The notes beneath the pieces are model-generated. The model ran no database searches. It had not been told where the DNA came from and saw only the letters and a program-made list of their open reading frames with translations. Made by a program: the position numbers and the translations under genes. Source: an uncultured Bacteroidales bacterium (GTDB taxonomy: Bacteria > Bacteroidota > Bacteroidia > Bacteroidales > Paludibacteraceae). From it: a stretch of 64,000 bases of DNA. Shown here piece by piece: positions 25,931 through 35,115 of the stretch. Numbering within the stretch: position 1 is the first letter of the stretch; each line of letters begins with the position of its first letter. The DNA is taken from contig CADCCH010000004.1 in assembly GCA_902799875.1 (NCBI GenBank), forward strand, positions 1-64,000. The letters are read 5' to 3'.

Positions 25931-26693
25931 TTTTCTCATTGAGCGCGTGTTCGCGAAGAACGAAGTAAACATGGTGTACTCTATGTACGACCGCATGATC
26001 GTAGGCGGTGCGATGCCGGTAGGAGAGACGCTCCTACTCGAAGCTATCGACCCGCTCAAAGCACCGTTTTTCCTCACCCGCCGCGAGATGGGTATCTTCA
26101 ACGTCGGCGGTAAGGGTCGCGTCATCGCCGGTGACGAGGTGTTTGAACTTGATTACAAAGAGGCACTGTACCTCGGTCGCGGTGACCGCGAAGTGAAGTT
26201 CGAAAGTCTGGATGCCAACAAGCCTGCCCTCTTCTACTTCAATTCGACGACCGCACACTGCGCTTACCCCAATAAGAAAGTGACCAAAGCCGACGCCGTC
26301 GTAGCCCATATGGGTAGCCTCGAGATGAGTAACGAGCGCGATATCAACAAGATGCTCGTCAACCAAGTCCTGCCAACCTGCCAACTGCAGATGGGTATGA
26401 CCGAACTGAACACCGGTAGCGTATGGAACACTATGCCGGCACACGTACACAGCCGTCGCATGGAGGCGTATTTCTATTTCGAAGTACCCGAAGACCAGGC
26501 TGTTTGTCACTTCATGGGCGAAGTCGAAGAGACACGTCATATCTGGATGAAAGGTAACCAAGCAGTGCTATCTCCCGAATGGTCCATCCACTCGGCGGCC
26601 GCCACGCATAACTACACCTTCATCTGGGGTATGGGCGGCGAGAACCTCGACTACGGAGACCAGGATTTCAGCAAAATCACGGATTTGAAATAA
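25851..26693 (+). CDS. kduI: 5-dehydro-4-deoxy-D-glucuronate isomerase
   Basis: A 280-residue cupin-type isomerase that converts the unsaturated uronate product of pectin or glycosaminoglycan degradation into 3-deoxy-D-glycero-2,5-hexodiulosonate. Family features: IERVFAKNEVNMVYSMYDRM near the N-terminus, FLTRREMGIFNVGG, and the metal-binding PAHVHSRRMEAYFYF with its histidines and glutamate. The length matches E. coli KduI. The ATG at 25851 starts the known N-terminus MKTNYQVRYAS and lies inside the preceding barrel gene. No kduD or lyase gene is nearby, so it is separated from its usual partners. Confidence 0.93.
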   Translation: MKTNYQVRYASNPTDAKNYDTTRLRNDFLIERVFAKNEVNMVYSMYDRMIVGGAMPVGETLLLEAIDPLKAPFFLTRREMGIFNVGGKGRVIAGDEVFELDYKEALYLGRGDREVKFESLDANKPALFYFNSTTAHCAYPNKKVTKADAVVAHMGSLEMSNERDINKMLVNQVLPTCQLQMGMTELNTGSVWNTMPAHVHSRRMEAYFYFEVPEDQAVCHFMGEVEETRHIWMKGNQAVLSPEWSIHSAAATHNYTFIWGMGGENLDYGDQDFSKITDLK

Positions 26694-26721
26694 ACTGAAT
26701 ACTGACTACTGAACACTGATG
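26694..26721. repeat. heptamer array ACTGAAT/ACTGAAC
   Basis: Four 7-bp units (ACTGAAT, ACTGACT, ACTGAAC, ACTGATG) fill the gap after kduI; the last unit contains the ATG of the GT9 gene. The same unit family recurs at 44722-44745. Confidence 0.85.
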
Positions 26722-27708
26722 ACTTACTTGATCCTTCGTTTGGCGACTTTAGGAAACGTAGCGATGACCGTTCCGGTCATTGCTTCGGTCAGCCGTCGCC
26801 ATCCGGATGATCGGTTCATCATCGCCAGCAAGAAAGATCTGGCATCGATGTTCGCCTCCATGCCCAACGTCGAGTTCCGCGAGGTGGATAACCACATCGA
26901 TTGGAACGGCATCTGGGAGTTATGGAAAGCGTGGCGGGACGAAGTGGATGTCGTCATTGACCTGCAGGACGTACTCCGTACCCGTGTTTTCGACCTGCTG
27001 ATGTGGTGGAGCGGAAAGAAAGTCAGACGCGTGCATTACGGCCGCTTCCATAAGCATCTGATCACGAAACTGGGATGGTTCAAACAGCAGTTACCTTCTG
27101 AGTTCGCACGCTATCAGGATGCTTTCCGAAGGGCAGGATTAGAGAGCGACGATTCGTTTGAGGCCCTACCCAAGAACAGTGCGGTCATCAAAAAAATCAA
27201 CGAGCGGTTTGGACCCAAAGAAGGACGATGGATCGGTCTGGCACCTTTTGCCAAATGCAAATCGAACATGATCCCCTATGCGGTTACCAAAGAACTCATC
27301 GAGACGCTGACTAAAGACAAACACACGCAGGTCTTCCTCTTCGGGGCAGGAAAAATAGAGTGCGAGATGTTGCGTCAATGGTCCACGGTCTTCCCTCGCA
27401 CCATCAGTGTCGCCGGCCAACTCAAACTCAAAGAAGAACTGGAACTGATGCGTAAACTGGACGTGATGATTTGTATGGACAGTGCGAACCAGCATCTGGC
27501 GAGTCTGGTAGGCTTACGGGCTATCAGCGTCTGGTGTGCCACCCATCCGATGATCGGATTCATGGGGTGGAAACAAAACACTGACGATATCGTCCAACGG
27601 CATGATTTACGTTGCCGGCCGTGTACGTGTCACGGTGTACAACGCTGTCGATACGGTAACTTTGCCTGCCGAGAAGTAGAAGCAGAAAATATTATAAAAC
27701 AGATATGA
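26719..27708 (+). CDS. glycosyltransferase family 9 (heptosyltransferase-like)
   Basis: A 329-residue GT-B enzyme. It begins MTYLILRLATLGNVAMTVPV, the R-x-LGD-type start of ADP-heptose:LPS transferases (here LGN in place of LGD). The C-terminal nucleotide-binding half has APFAKCKSNMIPY, VFLFGAGKIECEML and MDSANQHLASLVG, the latter matching the conserved D-S-xx-H of the family. It probably adds a heptose or related sugar to the lipopolysaccharide core at the inner face of the membrane. The C-terminal CRPCTCHGVQRC cluster is cysteine-rich. It overlaps parA by 4 nt. Confidence 0.85.
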   Translation: MTYLILRLATLGNVAMTVPVIASVSRRHPDDRFIIASKKDLASMFASMPNVEFREVDNHIDWNGIWELWKAWRDEVDVVIDLQDVLRTRVFDLLMWWSGKKVRRVHYGRFHKHLITKLGWFKQQLPSEFARYQDAFRRAGLESDDSFEALPKNSAVIKKINERFGPKEGRWIGLAPFAKCKSNMIPYAVTKELIETLTKDKHTQVFLFGAGKIECEMLRQWSTVFPRTISVAGQLKLKEELELMRKLDVMICMDSANQHLASLVGLRAISVWCATHPMIGFMGWKQNTDDIVQRHDLRCRPCTCHGVQRCRYGNFACREVEAENIIKQI

Positions 27709-28469
27709 ATAAAATTATTTCATTAGCTAACCAAAAAGGAGGCGTCGGTAAAACGACTACGTCTATCAACCTTGCAGCTGCTTTGGCCAAACAGGGCATG
27801 AAAGTGCTGCTCGTCGATGCGGACCCGCAGGCGAACACCTCTTCGGGCTTGGGAGTGGAGATTCGTGAACTGGACAACACGATCTACGAGTGTCTGGTCA
27901 ACGGTGTCGATCCGCATTCCGCGATCGTACCGACCAGCATGAAAGGCCTCAGCATGATCCCGAGTCACATCGACCTGGTGGGAGCCGAGATCGAGATGCT
28001 TAACATGGAGCACCGCGAGCAGTTACTCAAGAATATCCTGAATCAGGTACGCGACGAGTACGATTATATCCTCATTGACTGCAGTCCGTCTCTGGGTCTG
28101 ATCACGGTCAATGCCTTGACGGCGAGCGACAGCGTGATCATCCCGGTACAGTGCGAATTTTTCGCCTTGGAGGGTATCGCCAAACTGCTCAACACCATCA
28201 AGATCATCAAATCCAAACTCAACCCGCAGTTACGCATCGAAGGCTTCCTGCTCACGATGTTCGATAATCGTCTGCGTCTCAGCAACCAGGTGTACGAAGA
28301 AGTCAAACGTCACTTCGGAGATTTGGTTTTCAATACCGTCATCGCGCGTAACGTCCGCCTCAGCGAAGCTCCTTCGCACGGCGTATCCGTTCTCGAGTAT
28401 GACTCCAGTTCCAAGGGAGCAAAGAACTACACAGCTTTAGCAAAAGAACTTATCACTCGCAACAAATGA
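27705..28469 (+). CDS. parA: chromosome-partitioning ATPase ParA (Soj)
   Basis: A 254-residue deviant-Walker ATPase. The P-loop QKGGVGKTTTSINLAAALA is at residues 9-27, DADPQANTSSG at about 40, and the Walker B strand YDYILIDCSPSLGLIT near 117. It binds DNA in the ATP form and is displaced by ParB, moving the origin region. parB follows with an ATGA overlap, as is usual. Confidence 0.95.
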   Translation: MNKIISLANQKGGVGKTTTSINLAAALAKQGMKVLLVDADPQANTSSGLGVEIRELDNTIYECLVNGVDPHSAIVPTSMKGLSMIPSHIDLVGAEIEMLNMEHREQLLKNILNQVRDEYDYILIDCSPSLGLITVNALTASDSVIIPVQCEFFALEGIAKLLNTIKIIKSKLNPQLRIEGFLLTMFDNRLRLSNQVYEEVKRHFGDLVFNTVIARNVRLSEAPSHGVSVLEYDSSSKGAKNYTALAKELITRNK

Positions 28470-29299
28470 AAAAAATGACAGGACTTGGACGAGGTCTCGA
28501 TGCATTGATCGATACCTCGCATGTGGATACCAACGGCGGCAGTTCAATCTCTGAGATCGAACTCAGCGCCATTGTAGCCAACCCGGATCAGCCGCGCCGT
28601 TCGTTCGATGAAGAGGCGCTGCAGGAACTGGCCGACTCGATCCGTGAACACGGGGTAATCTCCCCCATCACGTTACGCGACAATGGAGACGGCAGTTATA
28701 TGATCATCGCCGGTGAGCGTCGTTTCAGAGCCAGCAAGATTGCCGGACTCGAGCGTATTCCGGCGTACATCCGTACCGCCAAAGATGAGCAGGTCATGGA
28801 ATGGGCCCTTATCGAGAACATCCAACGTGAGGACTTGGATGCCATAGAGATAGCACTCGCCTACCAGCGACTCATGGACGATTATAACCTCACGCAAGAG
28901 CGGATGTCCGAACGCGTGGGTAAGAAACGTGCCACGGTGGCCAATTATCTCCGTCTGCTCAAACTGCCGGCAGAGATACAAGTGGGCATCAAAGAGAAGA
29001 AGATCGAGATGGGGCACGCCCGTGCGATCTTGGGTTCCCCTTCGGCAGAACGGCAGTTAGCCCTGTACCAGCGTATCCTCAAAGAAGGACTCTCCGTCCG
29101 TAAGGTTGAAGAGTTGGCGCAGGAAGATAAAGCTGAGAGCCGCAAACCCAGAAACGAAAAAAGCGAGAACCCCTATGCCGCATTGGAGAAAGAACTGAGT
29201 GCCAAGAACGGACTCAAGATCAAGATCCAGGGCGGTAAGGTAACCATCGCTTTTGGTAACGAAGATGAATTAGGACGAATCATAGAACGACTGCGTTGA
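28466..29299 (+). CDS. parB: chromosome-partitioning protein ParB
   Basis: A 277-residue CTP-dependent DNA clamp. It starts MKKMTGLGRGLDALI, the conserved N-terminal ParA-interacting segment. The CTP-binding C-box GERRFRAS is at residues 83-90, with ENIQREDLDAIE at about 114-125. The helix-turn-helix is at about 135-165 (TQERMSERVGKKRATVANYL). A charged linker and a dimerisation domain end the protein. No parS site was recognised in the window. Confidence 0.95.
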   Translation: MKKMTGLGRGLDALIDTSHVDTNGGSSISEIELSAIVANPDQPRRSFDEEALQELADSIREHGVISPITLRDNGDGSYMIIAGERRFRASKIAGLERIPAYIRTAKDEQVMEWALIENIQREDLDAIEIALAYQRLMDDYNLTQERMSERVGKKRATVANYLRLLKLPAEIQVGIKEKKIEMGHARAILGSPSAERQLALYQRILKEGLSVRKVEELAQEDKAESRKPRNEKSENPYAALEKELSAKNGLKIKIQGGKVTIAFGNEDELGRIIERLR

Positions 29300-29892
29300 A
29301 ACGGTGGATTAGTGTCATATTAATTGCGCTCCTCTCCCTGCCGATGATGGCGCAAGAAGAGCCGGATAGCGTCTATTTCCATAAACCGGACCCGCTCAAA
29401 GCCGTTTGGTTAGGAGCCATAGTGCCCGGTGCCGGACAGATATACAACAAAGCCTACTGGAAACTGCCGATCGTCTACGGTGCGTTCATGGGCTGCGGAT
29501 TTGCCATCCAATGGAATAACAATCGCTACACCAGCTACAAGACGGCATACATCGATCTGTATAACGACCAAAAAGCCGGAACGGTAAGCGAAGACCCCAG
29601 CAAAAGCTATATCGCCGTCATGCCCGAAGGGTACGACATGAGTCGTTTGGGAGGCGAAGATCGCTGGCTGAGTATTCTCCAAAACCAGCAGAACATATAC
29701 CGGCGGTACAGGGACTACTCCATCCTCGCGACCGTCATCGTCTATGCCCTCAGTATGATCGATGCGTATGTCGATGCCCAGTTATTCGACTACGACATCT
29801 CGCCCGATTTGACACTTAATGTAGAACCCCAGATTTATTATGACCTCCAGCGCCAGAAGAGTGCTGAACTCAAATTAGCCATACAATTTTGA
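29296..29892 (+). CDS. DUF5683 family membrane protein
   Basis: A 198-residue protein starting at TTG 29296, inside the parB stop. It has a signal peptide (MKRWISVILIALLSLPMMAQ). The DUF5683 core contains the glycine-rich hydrophobic hairpin WLGAIVPGAGQIYNKAYWK, then VYGAFMGCGFAIQWNNNRY, and a second hydrophobic segment near 140-158 (YSILATVIVYALSMIDAYVD). The family regularly sits between parB and a lytic transglycosylase in Bacteroidales, and its function is unknown. Confidence 0.85.
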   Translation: MKRWISVILIALLSLPMMAQEEPDSVYFHKPDPLKAVWLGAIVPGAGQIYNKAYWKLPIVYGAFMGCGFAIQWNNNRYTSYKTAYIDLYNDQKAGTVSEDPSKSYIAVMPEGYDMSRLGGEDRWLSILQNQQNIYRRYRDYSILATVIVYALSMIDAYVDAQLFDYDISPDLTLNVEPQIYYDLQRQKSAELKLAIQF

Positions 29893-31181
29893 AAAAGTTT
29901 TTCCTTATAGTTTGTTTATTTTGCGCAGCGCTGACCCTTAGCGCACAGGAGGCACAGCCGGACAGTACCGCCACCGACAGTATGACGGTCGAGTCGCTTG
30001 AGTTAGTGCCCATCGTACCTTTCTACGAGCAGTGGAGCGACAGCGACCTCACCGATCTCGAGATGCGCTCGCTGGACTGGAGTCTGAGATGGCTTGACAC
30101 CACCGGCTGCGTTGCGGTACACGACACCACCACCCTGCCCGACTCCATCTACAAAGCCCGCCTGCAGGCCCTTCCGTGCGTGATCGAGTTGCCCTATAAC
30201 GAGCGCGTGCGCGCGTTCATAATAAGGTACGTCAAACGCAGCCCGAAACAGGTGGCGCGCATGATGCGCATGAGCGAGTACTACTTCCCGATGTTCGAAG
30301 AGGCGTTGGGACGCTATAACCTTCCTTACGAACTGGAGTACCTGCCCATCATCGAGTCGGCCCTCAACCCCATGGCGCGCTCGTATGTCGGTGCGGCCGG
30401 TTTATGGCAGTTCATGCCGGCGACCGGTAAGCTCTTCGGACTCGAGGTTAACTCGCTCGTGGACGAGCGTATGGATCCCGTCAAATCGACCGAAGCCGCC
30501 TGTCGTTTCCTCAGCAGCATGTATGCCGTGTACCACGATTGGAACCTCGTCATTGCAGCCTATAACTGCGGATCGGGAAATGTGAACAAAGCCATCCGTC
30601 GTGCCGGCGGAAAACGCGATTTCTGGTCCATCTATCCCTTCCTGCCGCGCGAGACACGTAACTACGTACCGATCTTCATTGCAGCCAATTATGCGATGAA
30701 CTACGGTGAGGAGCACGGTATCTGCAAAGCCGCCATCGAGAAGACGCTGCTCACCGACACCATCCGTACGACCCAACGTATACACTTGCAACAAGTGAGC
30801 GAGAACTTAGGCATCGAGATGGACGAGTTGCGCAGACTCAACCCGCAGTATTCGCGGGACATCCTACCAGGAGGAAATGCGTACGCACTCTGCCTGCCTG
30901 CCAATAAAATAGGTCCGTTCATCGACATGCAGGATAGTATCATCGCCTACAAAGCCGACAGTCTGATTAACAACCGCCGTGCCGAGATAGACCTGGCAAA
31001 AGTGACCTCTATATCCGGAGCGTACCGTGTAAACGGTGTCACCTATTATACAATCAAAAACGGAGATACGCTGGGCGGCATCGCGAAGAAATTCCATTGT
31101 ACGGTCAAGCAATTGAAAGCCTGGAACGGACTGAAGAACGATAATATCCGCGCCGGAAAGAAACTGAAAATCTGCAACTGA
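29889..31181 (+). CDS. membrane-bound lytic murein transglycosylase with LysM domains
   Basis: A 430-residue MltD-like enzyme that cleaves peptidoglycan glycan strands. The TTG start at 29889 overlaps the previous stop and gives signal peptide MKKFFLIVCLFCAALTLSAQ. The SLT domain runs from about 140 to 260. It has the catalytic glutamate in EYLPIIESALNP near residue 156, followed by GAAGLWQFMPATGK and IAAYNCGSGNVNKAI. A degenerate LysM-like segment lies near 300-330, and a clear LysM ends the protein (YYTIKNGDTLGGIAKKFHC). It is coupled to the MerR gene by a TGATG overlap. Confidence 0.92.
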   Translation: MKKFFLIVCLFCAALTLSAQEAQPDSTATDSMTVESLELVPIVPFYEQWSDSDLTDLEMRSLDWSLRWLDTTGCVAVHDTTTLPDSIYKARLQALPCVIELPYNERVRAFIIRYVKRSPKQVARMMRMSEYYFPMFEEALGRYNLPYELEYLPIIESALNPMARSYVGAAGLWQFMPATGKLFGLEVNSLVDERMDPVKSTEAACRFLSSMYAVYHDWNLVIAAYNCGSGNVNKAIRRAGGKRDFWSIYPFLPRETRNYVPIFIAANYAMNYGEEHGICKAAIEKTLLTDTIRTTQRIHLQQVSENLGIEMDELRRLNPQYSRDILPGGNAYALCLPANKIGPFIDMQDSIIAYKADSLINNRRAEIDLAKVTSISGAYRVNGVTYYTIKNGDTLGGIAKKFHCTVKQLKAWNGLKNDNIRAGKKLKICN

Positions 31182-31510
31182 TGGCAGAAGAAAAGATATA
31201 TTACTCCTTACGCGAGACGATCGAAGAGACAGGCGTTCCTGCCCCTACCTTGCGCTATTGGGAGACGCAGTTCGAGCAACTCAGTCCCCGCAAAGACGGA
31301 CACGGCAATCGCTATTATACCCGTCAGGATCAGGAACTGATCAAGCGCATCAAGTACATCCGCGATGAACTGAAGATCACCCGTATCGAGGCCATCCGCA
31401 AGGAGTTAAAAGATAATGACAAGCACTCCGACGAGCGACAAGCAGCGCTGGATATCCTCCTCCGCGTAAAAGACGAACTTTGTGAAATACGAAAAATGAT
31501 AAGAAAATGA
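31181..31510 (+). CDS. MerR-family transcriptional regulator
   Basis: A 109-residue protein with an N-terminal winged helix-turn-helix of the MerR type (YYSLRETIEETGVPAPTLRY, then NRYYTRQDQELIKRIKYIRD) and a short coiled-coil tail. There is no effector-binding domain, as in the short Bacteroidota versions. It is encoded between the lytic transglycosylase and the YfhO gene with overlaps at both ends. Target genes are unknown. Confidence 0.88.
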   Translation: MAEEKIYYSLRETIEETGVPAPTLRYWETQFEQLSPRKDGHGNRYYTRQDQELIKRIKYIRDELKITRIEAIRKELKDNDKHSDERQAALDILLRVKDELCEIRKMIRK

Positions 31511-33933
31511 AGATAGATTGGAAAAAAATTGCGCCCTATCTCGTGGCGCTCGTAGTATTCATCGGCTTCGCCGTTGCCTATTGTTCCCCGATGTTAGAAG
31601 GCAAAGTACTGGTACAAGGCGATATCAACAATTGGAAGGGTGCGGCACAAGAGAGTGTCGAGTATATGGATCGAACAGGCGAGGCCACATGGTGGACCAA
31701 TTCCATGTTCGGCGGTATGCCTACGTTTCAAATATCCGGGCGCTTGGAATCCGGGCGTATCTTAGGTTGGTGGAGACGAATCCTCCAAAACACCTTAGGC
31801 GAACCCCCTGCTGCAATCAGCCTCTATTTCATCGGTTTCTTCTTGATGCTCATTTGCTTTGGAGTCAATCCATGGCTCAGTGTCATAGGAGCATTAGCCA
31901 TCGGACTATCTTCGTATTTCTTTATCATCATCCCTGCCGGACATATGTCCAAAGCCTTTGCGCTCGGTGCACTCGCTCCTATCATCGGCGGTGTCTATGC
32001 CGTGTTCCGCAAACGGTACCTACTTGGTATTCCGATGGTTCTCATTTTCGCGCCGTACGGTATCCTTCTGCACCCGCAGATGACCTATTATGTCGCTATG
32101 CTTATCGGAGTCATGGTCATCGCGGAGATCATCAGCGCATGCATCAGCAAAGATTGGAAAGGACTTGGTATTGCGCTCGCTATCCTCATTGCCGGTCTGG
32201 GTTTGAGTTATGGCGCTCGGTTGACCAGCATGAAGATGAATAGTTCCTACTTGAAAGAGACCATGCGAGGCGGACACAGCGAACTTACCAAACAAGCAGC
32301 TGACAAACCGGCCGAAGGCCTCGATCTCAAATATGCTACCGATTGGAGTTACGGCAAAGGCGAGACCATGACCCTGCTTATACCCAACTGGGAAGGCGGA
32401 GCCAGCGGATATGACTTGGGCAAAGATAGCCAACTTTCGCAGGCCATGCGCAAGCAAGGCGTGGACAAACGCACAGCCGAGAATTTCTGCAAGAACGCAC
32501 CCACCTATCGTGGAGAGAAGATGTTCACCTCCGGCGCCGTTTATGTCGGAGCGATTATCTGTTTCCTCTTCGTACTCGGCCTCCTCATCGTACCCGGCCC
32601 CTACAAATGGGCACTACTCTTCGCTACCCTCATGTCGATCTTCCTCGCATGGGGACGCAACATGATGTGGCTGACAGAGTTCTTCTTCAACTACTTCCCG
32701 ATGTACAATAAGTTCCGCGCCGTGGAGTCCATTCTGGTAGTAGCAGAGATCACGATGCCGCTACTCGGTTTCTTAGGACTCCAGCGTATTATCAACGGAG
32801 AAATCGAATGGCCCAAACTGCGAACCAATATCCTAATTGCCGGAGGTATCACAGCAGGAATCTGTCTCCTCGCCGGTCTGATGGTCGGAGGGGCGGACAT
32901 GACAAGTTCTTATGACGCACAATGGAAAGCACAAGTTCCGCAATGGCTCTATGACGCCATCCTGGATCAGCGTGCAGCCATGGCAAAAGCGGACGCTTGG
33001 CGTTCTCTGTTCTTCGTGATAGCAGGATTTGGTTTGACATTCTGGTATGCATGGCAACAACAAAAAGAGGCAAAAACCGCATACTCGGTTATTTTCTTCT
33101 GCGGTTTAGCGGCACTCGTTTTAGCGGACATGATACCCGTTGACAAGCGTTTCTTCAACAACGACAATTTCGTCAAGGCCAAAGATAATGACGCGTACTT
33201 TGCGATGCAACCCTGGGAGCAGCAGATACTGCAAGACGAGAGTCTCGATTATCGTGTGCTGAACCTCAATACCAACACCTTCAATGATGCACGCACCAGT
33301 TACCGTCTCAAATCCATCGGAGGCTACTCGGCTGTTAAGTTGCGTCGCTACCAGGATCTCATTGACGAGCATATCAGCCAGATGAACTGGAAGGTCATCA
33401 ACATGCTCAATACCAAGTATATCGTTACGCGTCAGGGTGTTTATCCGAATCCGGATGCGATGGGCAATGCATGGTTTGTAAACGAAGTGCTCTTTGTGCC
33501 GACGCCGGACGATGAGAGCGCCGCACTCAACACCATCGATATGCATAAGACCGCGGTTGCCGATGAGAAGTTCCGCGAGGTGCTGACATGCGAGGAAGAA
33601 CCGAATGCCACCGATGAGATTATTATGACGGAATATACACCGAATAAACTTGTATACACTTCACACACCACCCTTGACCGCGTGGCTGTCTTCTCGGAGA
33701 TTTACTACCCGGACGGTTGGCATCTGACTGTTGATGGTCAAGAGGTTCCTATCGGCCGCGTGAACTACGTCCTTCGTGCCGCCGTCATTCCAGCCGGCGA
33801 CCATACCCTCGTCATGTCCTTCTATCCCAGCCAACTGAAATGGGAATGGTTATGCATCACACTCGCCATCTTGACGCTAATCATCAGTGCCGGATGTGTC
33901 ATCTGGGCATTGTGGAAAAAGTTCCGATCCTAA
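31507..33933 (+). CDS. YfhO-family polytopic membrane protein
   Basis: An 808-residue inner-membrane protein. About 11-12 membrane helices cover residues 10-540 (YLVALVVFIGFAVAYCSPML, then the MLICFGVNPWLSVIGALAIG region and others). The large loop after helix 1 carries WWTNSMFGGMPTFQISG, a typical YfhO/GT-C-like motif. A soluble C-terminal domain of about 250 residues ends before a last helix (WLCITLAILTLIISAGCVIW). YfhO proteins are thought to be lipid-linked-sugar glycosyltransferases. A bidirectional terminator follows. Confidence 0.85.
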   Translation: MKIDWKKIAPYLVALVVFIGFAVAYCSPMLEGKVLVQGDINNWKGAAQESVEYMDRTGEATWWTNSMFGGMPTFQISGRLESGRILGWWRRILQNTLGEPPAAISLYFIGFFLMLICFGVNPWLSVIGALAIGLSSYFFIIIPAGHMSKAFALGALAPIIGGVYAVFRKRYLLGIPMVLIFAPYGILLHPQMTYYVAMLIGVMVIAEIISACISKDWKGLGIALAILIAGLGLSYGARLTSMKMNSSYLKETMRGGHSELTKQAADKPAEGLDLKYATDWSYGKGETMTLLIPNWEGGASGYDLGKDSQLSQAMRKQGVDKRTAENFCKNAPTYRGEKMFTSGAVYVGAIICFLFVLGLLIVPGPYKWALLFATLMSIFLAWGRNMMWLTEFFFNYFPMYNKFRAVESILVVAEITMPLLGFLGLQRIINGEIEWPKLRTNILIAGGITAGICLLAGLMVGGADMTSSYDAQWKAQVPQWLYDAILDQRAAMAKADAWRSLFFVIAGFGLTFWYAWQQQKEAKTAYSVIFFCGLAALVLADMIPVDKRFFNNDNFVKAKDNDAYFAMQPWEQQILQDESLDYRVLNLNTNTFNDARTSYRLKSIGGYSAVKLRRYQDLIDEHISQMNWKVINMLNTKYIVTRQGVYPNPDAMGNAWFVNEVLFVPTPDDESAALNTIDMHKTAVADEKFREVLTCEEEPNATDEIIMTEYTPNKLVYTSHTTLDRVAVFSEIYYPDGWHLTVDGQEVPIGRVNYVLRAAVIPAGDHTLVMSFYPSQLKWEWLCITLAILTLIISAGCVIWALWKKFRS

Positions 33934-33937
33934 AGAA

Positions 33938-33965
33938 AAAGAGCTGCTCAACTGAGTAGCTCTTT
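33938..33965. terminator. bidirectional terminator between yfhO and the polysaccharide operon
   Basis: AAAGAGCT/AGCTCTTT arms with an inner CTCA/TGAG pairing; it ends the plus operon and overlaps the last codons of the minus-strand operon, whose final stop is at 33948. Confidence 0.7.
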
Positions 33966-35045
33966 AAATTTCCGCTCCACAGCGTCGTTGGAATAGTTCT
34001 CCAAGAAACACTGCCGTGCAGCCTCATTATACTTCGGTCGCGGATGCTGAATAAAATCCTGTATCGTTTGAACGAACTCCTCCGGGGTGTTGCACCGCCA
34101 TGCGCTCTTGCCTTCTTCAATCGCATACCCTTCCAGCGCCTCGTCCGTCGCAATGATGTTCTTGCCATACATCAAACTCTCACAGGTCTTCACTTTCATT
34201 CCGCTACCCGCAAAGATCGGCAACACCATTACATCAGCCCATTCCAGATAAGGCTCCAGGTCCGGAGCGTCATTAACTACCTCAATATCACGCAGCAGGT
34301 CCGGCTGTTCCTCTTTGAGCTTACCCATCCCGCGACCGACTATCTTTACCTCTACATCTACCTGCGGATACACATTCCGCAAGAACCAAATGATACCCTC
34401 CGTGTTCGCCAAGAAATAGGCACCTAAGAACAAACATCTCAACTTCGGAGCTGTCATCGCTTTCTTGTCATTCATCTGTTCCTTGCATTTATCTTGCATC
34501 GCCACAGGAATGAGGATATCTGCCGTGCGACCATACAAACGCTGCAACGATGCTTTGTCCCGTTCGTTCAGCACAATGACTTTATCTGAATAAGCGCAGC
34601 TCCAGCGATCGTTCTTGTCCGCACAACGGATCACCACACTCCTGAACGGCAAACGCTTCGGCATCTTCGCCTCCATATAGGCGACCTCCGTATTCTGGAA
34701 TGACGTCAAAACACGCCCCTTGTACCCGGCTTCCTTTAGTCCCTTGGCTACCACGCCGAACAGACTTCGGTCAACAAACACAAAATCAAAGTCCTGCGCC
34801 TTACGCGCGATATTCTTTACCTTCGCAGGCGTCAGACCCAAGAAATACCCGAACGGCATCAACGCCGCCCCTTTCACGTATTCCCACAACGAACTCTTGC
34901 CTGCCTTGTCATGCAAATAGAAGACATCTACGTTCTCCTCTCCCATCACCCGACGCAACATATCCAGGTTCTTCTTCGTCCCCTGGTCTCCCCCGTTCAT
35001 CACCGTCCCAAACGGCCTGTATTGTATGAAAAGTAATGTTTGCAT
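33948..35045 (-). CDS. glycosyltransferase, GT-B fold
   Basis: A 365-residue protein and the last gene of the long surface-polysaccharide operon. It starts MQTLLFIQYRPFGTVMNGGD. The C-terminal half shows the GT4-like pattern: LGAYFLANTEGIIWFLRNVY, VKIVGRGMGKLKEE, then WADVMVLPIFAGSGMKVKTCE with the conserved glycine-glutamate elements for nucleotide-sugar binding. Donor and acceptor are unknown. A 70-nt AT-rich gap separates it from glf. Confidence 0.82.
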   Translation of the reverse strand: MQTLLFIQYRPFGTVMNGGDQGTKKNLDMLRRVMGEENVDVFYLHDKAGKSSLWEYVKGAALMPFGYFLGLTPAKVKNIARKAQDFDFVFVDRSLFGVVAKGLKEAGYKGRVLTSFQNTEVAYMEAKMPKRLPFRSVVIRCADKNDRWSCAYSDKVIVLNERDKASLQRLYGRTADILIPVAMQDKCKEQMNDKKAMTAPKLRCLFLGAYFLANTEGIIWFLRNVYPQVDVEVKIVGRGMGKLKEEQPDLLRDIEVVNDAPDLEPYLEWADVMVLPIFAGSGMKVKTCESLMYGKNIIATDEALEGYAIEEGKSAWRCNTPEEFVQTIQDFIQHPRPKYNEAARQCFLENYSNDAVERKFKELLS

Positions 35046-35115
35046 AAATTAATGTAGATATCTATGTTAATACGCATTAATATTAATCGTCATTTACATA
35101 ACATTGCCTCAGTTT

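Noticed and set aside
27705..29299. ParA/ParB as a plasmid or phage partition system
   Set aside because: The operon with DUF5683, a lytic transglycosylase and YfhO is the normal chromosomal arrangement in Bacteroidales.
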